Source: Enoplolaimus lenunculus
Taxonomy: Eukaryota; Nematoda; Enoplea; Enoplida; Thoracostomopsidae
Reading direction: 5' to 3'
Assembly: GCA_030248215.1 (NCBI GenBank)
Contig: JASANG010000052.1
Location: forward strand, 62,001-126,000
DNA: 64,000 bases
Positions within the stretch are counted from its first letter, which is position 1. Each line of letters begins with the position of its first letter. The notes below the pieces were generated by a model, which searched no databases, was not told where the DNA came from, and saw only the letters and a list, made by a program, of their open reading frames with translations. Below, in pieces: positions 55,346 to 64,000 of this stretch. The position numbers and the translations under genes were made by a program.

Positions 55346-55734
55346 GGCCACCTAACAAGAGCGAAGCTAGCGGTTGACATTCAGGGATCAAAACTCAAAA
55401 TCCCACCGTTTCCAATTCTAAGATACTTTTTTAGTTTGTGACCCCAGGCTATTCTTCTAAAGTTTTAAAGAGCGTAACGCCCCCTTTCCAAAATAAAACC
55501 GGCAAATTACATATTTTTCTTCAAACTCAAATGTATATATATAAACCCAACAGCGTAATTGCAACATTGCCTACGTACATGCGAATCATAAAGCGCCGCG
55601 CTATCTCTTCAATAGCAGACCTATTTCGTACTAAAATTTAAATTTCATTCAAAAAATGTCTCGTATTGTCAACAAAAACCATTTATCACAAATCGTACAA
55701 CTTAAATAGTAACAAATATTTCATTCATTAACTG

Positions 55735-55792
55735 TTATAAATATAATATATATATTATATGTGTATATATGTGCATATATAATATATCACAG
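55735..55792. repeat. TA-rich microsatellite
   Basis: Alternating AT/TA runs with GTGTATATATGTGCATAT. Confidence 0.8.
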
Positions 55793-56098
55793 CTGTATAA
55801 CGGTCATGAAAACAAATCAAAATACACATTATACAAAGGGCGGCCGCTAAAACGGTAACCAAGGACAGGAGTCTCGGCCGCAGTCAAGTCTTTGTGTTTT
55901 GGGTTAGCCTTGTTCTCGGTGCCGTATTTCGACAAAGATTTTCAAATCGAAATACTCTGAAACGAAAGAACTAAATTTTTAAAAATTAGTTTTCGCTTAT
56001 TAAGAACTCTTTTTCGATTGTGAAACTTATATATGATATTGATTTCGACTTAGTTGCGGAAACATTTTTAATAAAATTAAAAACGGTTTTCAAAGTTA

Positions 56099-56220
56099 GG
56101 TTTTGGAGTTTTAGTCTCCGTTTGAAACTTACCGAGACACAAACTACCAGACTGAGACCGAGACCAGCTTAAAACCGAGTCCGACTTACTCAAGACCGAC
56201 ACCAAAACCGAAATCGCCTC
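56099..56220. mobile_element. MITE fragment, GGTCTCGG family
   Basis: ACTGAGACCGAGACCAGC and AAGACCGACACCAAAACC match the right arms of the elements at 60845 and 61587. Confidence 0.45.
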
Positions 56221-57360
56221 AATCATTGGTCGCGTGACAAACTCTGATCAGACATCGGCCAATCAGAATCGACATCACGATCATACTTACTTTATGGATG
56301 AATTAATACTTGCTCAAAACAGCAAGTTGGCCGAAATAGCAGATTGGTTTACCACAAATAACCAGAAACTGAAACGTGCTGACTACAACATCCTGCGTAT
56401 CACACTGAATTTTGCAACCACGCACTTATACATAACTTTAGCCAAACTTTTACCAGAATATTTATGCACTTTATAAGTGACTGATTCAAAGTCTACTATA
56501 ACTAGCGTTGCCGAACGGCGTACGGTAGTGAAAAACGGCCAAACGAGCGAAGCGAACAAGAAGCCAAACGTAATTTTACACTAAATAAAACCTAAATGCC
56601 AAATTTTATATTTTCATCCGTGTTAGAAAAGTGATGCATATGCGGAATGCTCGTCCCTGGATACGGCAGTTCAGTGTCAATATTTAAAAATTTAAATCTA
56701 TTTATGTCCGCATTGTTTTGTCTAATTGTCATATATTATACATTTACAATACAAGTTCGTCTACGTATATATAAACTAAAAGTAATTATATTAAATTCCA
56801 AAGGTGCAGCACAGTTAATACAGTTCGTACAAATCACACACTAATTGCTGTTTAAGTTGCACTCACAAGTCACAAGACGTTGTGATGTTATTTTTGTCTC
56901 GGCTTTCACTGCCTGACATTCTTTTATGTAAAAACTCGAATAAAACACAAAAATAAGTTAAACAGAATAGAGATGGTATTGTGTTGCCGAATGCTTGATT
57001 CGATCGAATCCGAATGCATTGATAATTTACCAAATTAGAATCTGATATTGTATTTTGAAGAATTTGCGCTATTAATAAAATTAGAACTGTTTCTCGACCT
57101 GCAAAACTATATATATTCCAGCAAATTTTGGAAAACAGAAATTTTGTCGCAGCCTACCTCAGTTCTGTGATTTGAGACCTGATACACAAGAAATATTGAT
57201 TTATTTGCCAAGTTATTTAACATTTGTTATTGTTTAAAAATTAAGTATCATATTATATTGTCGGACATTATTGGATTCGCTTTTTCACAACCGAATACGA
57301 ACCGTCAATTTTGTCGAATTCGAAATAAAAAAATTTGAAAACTCAGTGTTTCAGAATCAG

Positions 57361-57482
57361 TCTTACGTTAAGGGCTTGAGCTTAAACTTACGCCTAGGCT
57401 TAGGTTTGAGCTCGAGCTTAAACTTACGCCTAGGTTTAGGTTTGGGCTCGAACTTAAACTTATGCCTAGGCTTAAGCTTGCG
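57361..57482. repeat. Two-unit GCTTAG/GAGCTTAAACTTACGCC repeat
   Basis: GAGCTTAAACTTACGCCTAG with GCTTAGGTTT or GTTTAGGTTT occurs at 57376 and 57415, then a third diverged unit. The hexamer links it to the GCTTAG-array MITEs, but neither end is present. Confidence 0.6.
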
Positions 57483-57885
57483 AATAGTGTACAACACCGC
57501 CATATGTTAATATACACAATATTTACACACATCGGCTAAAACAAATCGAAGAGAAACTCTGCAACTAAAAAACTTAAAAATTCAAAATTTGAGTGTGAAA
57601 TATTTTTTTAAAAAAAATGACTAGAAACTCTCTGTTTCACTTTTAAAAATCACACATTTATTAAATATTTATAACATTTTTGAAACGAAGTCACAGCAAC
57701 AACAATGCAGCACAAAAAACTACTTGCACATTGGCAGACACATTCCTTCGCTAGACGCCCACAGACAGTTTAAACGTCACAAAATATTAAAACAAACTTA
57801 AAAACGACCCGGCAAGTATGTAAAATTAACGAAAACGTAGCTAGGAAAAATTGTCATGCATTTAAAATACAAAGCATTGGGGCTA

Positions 57886-58045
57886 AGCCGGCAGCCAGAG
57901 GACGATGAACACCCTTCGATGATATCTTTGCCTCCACCCAAAAATGTTTTAGATCCGCTTGTAAGCTTGTTATTTCAACCGCATGCGCTCTTTAAACTGT
58001 TTTGACCTCCGAACAGGTTGCGCTAGCTACGGGCTTGTCCGCGGC
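57886..58045. mobile_element. Short MITE, GGCCCGTAGC family, diverged
   Basis: Left AAGCCGGCAGCCAGAGG, right GCGCTAGCTACGGGCTTG. The interior resembles 31028-31180 only loosely. Confidence 0.45.
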
Positions 58046-58302
58046 CAAATTTACGGAAGGCGGTTAGGTAATTTCAGTGTCATCCGTCGAGGCGTAAATG
58101 TCTTCAACAGGGGTACCGGGGCCAGCGCTAGGGTTTCAAAATAATTCACAGTTGTGGCTGTTCAAGTTTAGTTCATATGAAACAGCGCAGCAAAAATTGC
58201 TATAAATGGGAGCAAAACTTCCACAGACAGTAGCGGTATAGCTGCGGTCGATTGATCGAAGATTCTAGAGGTGAAAAACTAAAAGTATAACCAAATACAC
58301 TC

Positions 58303-58374
58303 AAACAAATTTAAACAAAAAACAAATTTAAACAAAAAACAAATTTAAACAAAAAATAAATTTAAACAAAAAAC
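58303..58374. repeat. 17-bp tandem repeat, four units
   Basis: AAATTTAAACAAAAAAC repeated four times with one C-to-T change. Confidence 0.9.
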
Positions 58375-58715
58375 CCGTGCTCTAACTATTGTGTCGACAT
58401 TCATATACCTTCCAGGACAAACCATACTGACATCTAAAGAACAACAACAATCCATTGATTATTACATTATACTTACATGTTTCGTCAACGGGGTAATTTC
58501 CTTTACCAGTGATAAAACCGAGATAAACATGGATAGCACAGTCAAACCGAAAACTGTAAACAACCTAAAAACTACAAAACTGAACCCCACATAATACGAT
58601 TAATTTTAATACCAGCCGCTTGGCATGGTACAGAAACCCAATACAAAAAATATTGTCACTACGGGTAACCAAATAACCCAGCTTAACCAGACGATTTAAA
58701 CAAAACAATACCAGG

Positions 58716-58735
58716 TAGTAGTAGTAGTAGGTAGG
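58716..58735. repeat. GTA microsatellite
   Basis: GTAGTAGTAGTAGGTAGG. Confidence 0.7.
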
Positions 58736-59452
58736 TATATATCCAAAACAAATCTATAGTTACACAGAAAACGTTCTCAATTATGAGAATTATCAGCCAG
58801 ATTATAACCAACACGGAAACTTTTACAAGCTGGAACATATATATGCGTACGAATATTTTCAAATTCATGTGTAGCACCTGGAATCAGTTTTCGACAGGGC
58901 TTCTAACTTTTAAACCAGGAAATGATAGAGTAAAATTTCAAGTGTAAAAAAATTTGCCCGATTAACTCTAGTTTTCAGTTGGTTTTTTATGCCGCTACAG
59001 TTCGCTTGTTTGAAAAACCTATTACTAACTGACCATAGATGCTACAGTAAAACGACAATATATATCGTGCCTCAAACAGCAATTTGCCCCAGTTGGCAAC
59101 TGGAACGTCCCAAGCGGCAATTACTGTTCGTGGCAGCCCAAACTACTGGAATACAAACTGCTTTTGATTGGAAGATTGTATACACCAAACAGCTGCTGGA
59201 ATGCAAACTGTTTGCGTTTGGTTGTTTAGGCTTGACCGTGATAGAGGTTACTGATTGGCGAAATAATTAATTGCATTCACCATAGTTGCAAACTATAAAT
59301 TAAACAAGGTTTACATACTACACAAACGAAGCTGTCTGAGCATGTGCCGTAATGTTTAATCGAATATAACGTTATTTGCGTAATGCTGTTTCCATTTCTG
59401 TTGTTTGAATTAGCCAATCAAGGTTTGAACTCCGACAATGTGGCTGACCGAA

Positions 59453-59540
59453 ATTGCAGGACAAATCTGTCAATTTTAAACAATAGCGAAAACAAATTGC
59501 AGGACAAATCTGTCAATTTTAAACAATAGCGAAAACAAAT
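59453..59540. repeat. 43-bp two-copy tandem duplication
   Basis: ATTGCAGGACAAATCTGTCA begins at 59453 and 59496; the copies are identical through GCGAAAACAA. Confidence 0.9.
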
Positions 59541-60844
59541 TGCAATCCCATCTGAATCAAAAGCAAACTTAACAAAAACGAGGCAAAATATCAAAAAAAC
59601 TCAGCCCAAAAGACCACAATTTGTCCCAAAAACACAACTAAACATACGTTATCCAACATTGCACCCTACTATACTGTACTGTACGTAGATACATACATAC
59701 GTACGTTCATTGCAAAAACGTACAACATCGTAAATTTTCCAGAAACAAACTACATTCTTCTACCGTACACACAGCACCGAGCAAGTTTTTTTCACGCAAT
59801 ACAACTTGTACGTGCAGCACTGTGCATTCAAACAGTCGCTCCGGTATATATGTACCCAAGGTTCCGCCGCAATTCCAGCAAAAACTTTATTCCCGTCCCG
59901 GTTTCTGTTTCATCGTTGAAACCGTCAGGAATTGAAATTTTTACGATATTGTGGTACATTGTAATGAATCAGCTTAAAAAAGTAAAAATTAAGTCTCAAA
60001 AACGACCGGACATTTCGCACGTTTGAAATTCACTTAACACAAATTGTTGTACGACTTCGAAAACTGGCTGATGAAAGCGCAAAATAGTCGACGAACGGCC
60101 TATTATATTCTATTTTACATTGCAGTCAATTACATAGCAATAATTCGATCGCGCAATACATTTGCAATTGTTATCCCGGTTCAATGTTCGTTCAAAAATT
60201 AATCACTGTTCCGGTTCGTGTGTCCTGTGAAATGTAGTTCCTTTGGAACCCTTTTAAAAAAGAAAACCTTTTAAACAAATACTACACAACCAGTAACACA
60301 AATCGAAACAATCGGGCAGAATCAAAATAATGTTTCAATTTAAAATATGCCTCATCGCTGGGCTCAGGGAAAAAACCATCAATCCGGTGCTTTGATTGAC
60401 CCTAATGTCAGGCTGTATACACCTTATAACACACAGTTATATGTATATTTAATACTAACAACCTAAAAATTTCTGAAACCTTCCAGCAAATCAGCAATAC
60501 GTAGTAAATAAACGTAAACAATACGTAAACATAAACAATACGTAAACATAAAGTTGCAACAGCTGAAAACACGTGAATTTCGCTTAACAACACGTGATTT
60601 AGCCGAAATCCTTCTGTGACGCGCGATTGTACCAGAACCAGTACAATAATACTCTCCCGATATTCAAACTTTCTACAGAGTACAGACATTCAAATTATCT
60701 TAAATACATTATTCAAGCATTGTAATGTGCATCAAAGGATCTGCTAAACTTTTTATCAAAATATATATGCTTCAATCGAACGTACAACCTACAAAAATCA
60801 AAATTAAAACTTCAAATTATTAAATGTGGAATGATCAGAGGAGC
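59541..60844. other. Intergenic DNA, nothing recognised
   Basis: AT-rich with short ORFs only. Apart from a small AATACGTAAAC duplication near 60520, I see no structure. Confidence 0.45.
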
Positions 60845-61235
60845 AGGGATGGGTGGTCTCGGTTAAACACCAAGACCAACACCTGACTACCGAGACCGGC
60901 CAAGAAAAGTCTCGGCCTCTTTTCGTCATCACCGAAAAAAAAATAAAATTTTCAAAATCAATTATTTCGAATGCTTTTTCCGTAGTTTATTTTTGTGTTT
61001 TTTAGTTTGTGTTTTTCATATAGCTTTTTGTGTTTTTTCAGAACATATGATCGTAATTATTGCTTAACTATGAAATTTCATAATTTCGTACAAAAATTTT
61101 ATTCATCAGAAATCAGTAACTTTAACAATACAATCATACATTTACTGAATCCTCGACATCTGGTCTCGATTTCAAACAACGAAGACTCAAAAAAGCGAGA
61201 CCGAGACGTGCCAAATATCGAGACTTCCATCCTTG
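60845..61235. mobile_element. MITE, AGGGATGG..GGTCTCGG family, copy 1
   Basis: Left AGGGATGGGTGGTCTCGG, right GCGAGACCGAGACGTGCC then CGAGACTTCCATCCTTG. Inverted ends with an AT-rich non-coding middle. A possible target duplication was not resolved. Confidence 0.6.
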
Positions 61236-61586
61236 TAGGGGAGGTCATGAGAAGCTCAAATAATATACAAACAATTAAGAATCCGGTGGTTTTGTGCGAA
61301 CTCTGGCTCGGTTCCAGTGACCTTATCAGTTGTACATACTCTCGTTCGTTTCCAGTGACGTTATCAATAGACCTTATCAGCAGCGGATTTAGAAATCTCT
61401 GATAGAGAGCGCTTTTATGAATATATTCTCGGGAGCGACGCCAGTGCGAAGCCAACCACCATTTTAGTCATACATACCAATACTAAATTCTGGTATTGTG
61501 TCGGTAATATGCCCGATCCCCGGGTCCCTTCCGATACGCCCGTGTATTAGCATTTATCACAGAAGTAAAAACAAATTTCTTGCGGG

Positions 61587-62361
61587 AGCCAGGGATGGGC
61601 GGTCTCGGTCAAAAAAGCGAGACCGAGACCCAACCTACCGAGACCTAGATTTTTGGTCTCGTTCAAGGTCAATTTTTAACCGTTACCGAAAATAAAAATT
61701 ATTGAATCTGTTTATCTACTCTGAATTGCCGCTTCATACAATTAAGCTAATAAGTCGCCGCCAAAATTTATTTTTTACTTTATTTTTCATCTTGGCTACT
61801 GTCGCCATACCCTTCGAACAGACTCGGTACAAATCCAACAGTGTCAAAACGATCCCGGTACAATACATAATTCAGAACTACAGCTTTGTTTTTTTTCTCC
61901 CGGTGAAACTGAATAGATTGGAAAAAAGTTTTTAACATAGCGCGACGTTATAAATTCGGATGATCATAATTTTTAAACGATGCCTTAAAAGTTTTAAACG
62001 CAAAAATGCAACGCTTTGCGCTTTGTCACAATAAAACAAAGTGTTTGGATTTCCTTTCAAAAATAGGATTTTGGGTAACCGGAGGGGTGACTCTGTTTCT
62101 CAAATCGCTGTATAACCAGGTATCGGTACTCCACAATTGTTCGCTGTCTGTGTTGGTAAGCGAAATGCGCAAGCACTTTCAAATCAAAGCTGCGACCCAA
62201 GGAAAATTTGTTACTGCTTATCGCTTTTTCACCTCTTTGGTCTCGGTTTACAAACCACCGAGACTGAACAAAAGCGAGACCGAGACCAGCCAAATCCAGA
62301 CTTACCGAGACCGAGACCAGCCAAATCCAGACTTTCCGAGACCGACACCGTACATCCTTGG
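61587..62361. mobile_element. MITE, AGGGATGG..GGTCTCGG family, copy 2 (longer)
   Basis: Left GCCAGGGATGGGCGGTCTCG, right CCGAGACCGACACCGTACAT then CCTTGGCG. The right arm contains a tandem 30-bp duplication (GAGACCAGCCAAATCCAGAC twice, 62283-62335). The middle holds about 500 bp of unrelated AT-rich sequence, including an open frame at 62006 without coding support. Confidence 0.55.
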
Positions 62362-62996
62362 CGGGGGCTGCCACCTTGACCTTAGGTCCGTCCATGGCCT
62401 TTATAACACTAACAACACAGTTGATATTTTACAACAGATATCTGACACAATCAAAAAATGCTGACAATACTCAATACCCCGTTATCAGCGGCATATACAA
62501 CGGGAGGGGCAGAGGGTATAATCCCCCTAACGAAAATTCTACACACAACACAAAGTACGCTTACCAGGACTCAGAATGACCTTCAAGTTGAAAAATCTTT
62601 TGAGACTTTACACCTTCCTGAAATCACTTCCTGGCTACGTCGTTGCACATTATCAGGCAAACAGGGCGTTGTCATCTGACCACACCATATATACAGAACA
62701 CAAAAACCATTCGCACGTCATTGCGTTTAAAAGACAAACGCATAAAAACTTGACAAATCCCAACCCCAGCCGGTACCAAGCACTAAAAGCTAAAACTATA
62801 AAAACTACAAGACAAAGCCTAAAATAAACATACGTATGATTAGAACAAATACGCTAACCTTCAGTTAATTGTCTAAAAACTACATATATACAACATATAT
62901 TATACCTATTGCACCACCTGATCACAATAAGTAAACCAGCTGATCGTGTGTTTATAGTGTTCATACATATACACACAGCAAACTGTCCAGCTGTAC

Positions 62997-63282
62997 CAGA
63001 GTGCAAAGCGGAACTGGATTATATCGGAATCGGAACAGCAAATTTATACCGGAATCGGAACTGAAAATTTTGTTACTGCACAGATAATGTGTATTAACAA
63101 ATGCAAAAAAACATCTCAGAACAAATTGGCGACGATTTTTTGGTTCTATAAAGCTAGACTGCAATGAAGTATTATTATTTATTGTTATTTTCAAAATAAA
63201 AAAGGTAGTTTTTCAAAATTCCGATTTCGATTTATTGTGCAAACGGAATTGGGACTCGTTTTGATTCGGAATTGCAATCCTG
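62997..63282. mobile_element. hAT-like MITE, CAGGGTGCAA family, copy 3
   Basis: Left CAGAGTGCAAAGCGGAACTG, right CGGAATTGCAATCCTG. Flanks AGCTGTAC and AACTTTAC (8 bp, two differences). It is shorter than copies 1 and 2 by an internal deletion. Confidence 0.7.
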
Positions 63283-63352
63283 AACTTTACATACAGAAAA
63301 TATATACGGTCCAACACAGGAACTGCACGTGCAATGAATAATTTGGCCTTGT

Positions 63353-63520
63353 TCCACTTTCGGATCCAAGGGGGCCCACCCCGGCCTGGCCCCCCACACG
63401 GATAAAAACTAAAATTTTGTATTCAGATTCAGAATTAAAATGGCAACCGGTTTCTCGCTCGCAGTTGTCCACTATATATTTCGCGCAGCCCACTTCTAGA
63501 AATTTCTGGATCCGCCACTG
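63353..63520. mobile_element. MITE, GGATCCGCC ends
   Basis: Left CACTTTCGGATCCAAGGGGG, right TTTCTGGATCCGCCACTG. A short 168-bp relative of 16873-17301. Confidence 0.55.
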
Positions 63521-63559
63521 CCAAACACAAAGACACACAGTATGCATACGTAAAATACA

Positions 63560-64000
63560 ATAATGCGACCGGATACTAATTTACCGGAAAGAGCTGGATA
63601 GCGATTAGTACTTGAAACTAGATATGCACCGCATATAGCGTCTAATATAGTCAGGTTACGACCGGATACCCGGATGCGGTTTAATATCTGGTAAAAACTG
63701 ATATCCGTATCAGGTTCCGGTATCCGGTATAAACATATCGGATACCGACTATTTACGGACGTTGTCCCGAACGTCATAAAACCCGTTCTTAAAAGTGACC
63801 GTCTTTAACATATTACCACAAATGCATTTCGGGACAAGCCAAGAAGTTCAGAAAAAATTCAATCAGTAAACCTAAGTTTACTTTGCGCGACTCACATATA
63901 TACTTCAAACAGTACACAAGTTTTGACGCTATATCCAGTTAATATCCGGTTCCGATAAAAAAATCACCATCCGTATCCGGTTCTGGGATGCGGTACATTA
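63560..64000. repeat. TATCCGG-rich elements at window end
   Basis: GACCGGATACCCGGATGCGG, TATCCGTATCAGGTTCCGG, TAATATCCGGTTCCGATAAA and relatives in both orientations. At least two adjoining copies of the 52505 family; the second is cut by the window end. Confidence 0.55.

Noticed and set aside
60995-61402. 135-codon ORF
   Set aside because: Overlaps the right end of a GGTCTCGG-family MITE and has no domain-like features.
62006-62464. 152-codon ORF on the plus strand
   Set aside because: Its second half is GAGACCAGCC repeat of a MITE arm read as protein; no splice or motif support.
1-64000. Retroviral, LTR, Polinton or LINE coding remnants
   Set aside because: I looked for long direct repeats with TG..CA ends and for recognisable reverse transcriptase, integrase or capsid-type segments and saw none. 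A profile search could still find short decayed pieces.
1-64000. CRISPR array, operon or bacterial system
   Set aside because: The tandem arrays lack spacer structure, and the genes have spliceosomal introns; the window is animal DNA.

Overview
This window is animal (metazoan) nuclear DNA. Genes are split into short exons by GT-AG introns, the sequence is AT-rich, and most non-coding DNA is a mosaic of short inverted-repeat transposons (MITEs), a tRNA-derived SINE and minisatellites. Compact genes, short introns and very many MITEs would suit an ascidian or another marine invertebrate, but nothing here proves the species. All exon maps come from reading splice signals, reading phase and family resemblance by eye; no alignment or search was run.

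Layout. (1) 1-17.9 kb is mostly transposon mosaic, with one candidate small two-exon membrane-protein gene at 10010-11029 (+). (2) 18.0-26.3 kb holds a tandem pair of related genes (+), each coding for a signal sequence, a von Willebrand factor A (vWA) domain with an intact metal-binding motif, a Cys-containing linker, one membrane span and a short basic tail. Copy A (18017-21660, perhaps extending to 22819) is open. Copy B (23379-26261) has one in-frame stop inside the vWA domain. Copy A has a 936-bp intron that B lacks, while one shared exon is almost identical between them, which suggests gene conversion. (3) 26.3-30.7 kb is repeats. (4) 30740-48171 (-) is a complete folliculin-interacting protein gene (FNIP1/2 family): 19 coding exons joined in phase, summing to 6822 nt (2273 residues plus stop), about twice the vertebrate length because of Ser/Asn/Gln-rich insertions, chiefly one 2.5-kb exon. 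(5) 48.2-64 kb is again repeat mosaic with no supported gene.

Mobile DNA. Several MITE families are distinguishable by their ends. At least three (ends GGCC-ATGTAAAGA, CAGGGTGCAA and GGCCCGTAGC) are flanked by 8-bp target duplications, which points to hAT-like transposases supplied from elsewhere. The commonest carries an internal GCTTAG (=TTAGGC) array. Three copies of a tRNA-Gly-headed SINE occur, one of them inside the extra intron of vWA gene A. An 89-bp minisatellite of 15 units lies in an FNIP intron and shows a three-unit higher-order pattern. No transposase gene, LTR element, retrovirus-like element, CRISPR array or rRNA was recognised.

How the genes relate: FNIP is a housekeeping lysosomal nutrient-signalling gene. 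The vWA pair are probably cell-surface adhesion or recognition proteins on the opposite strand with no evident functional link to it.
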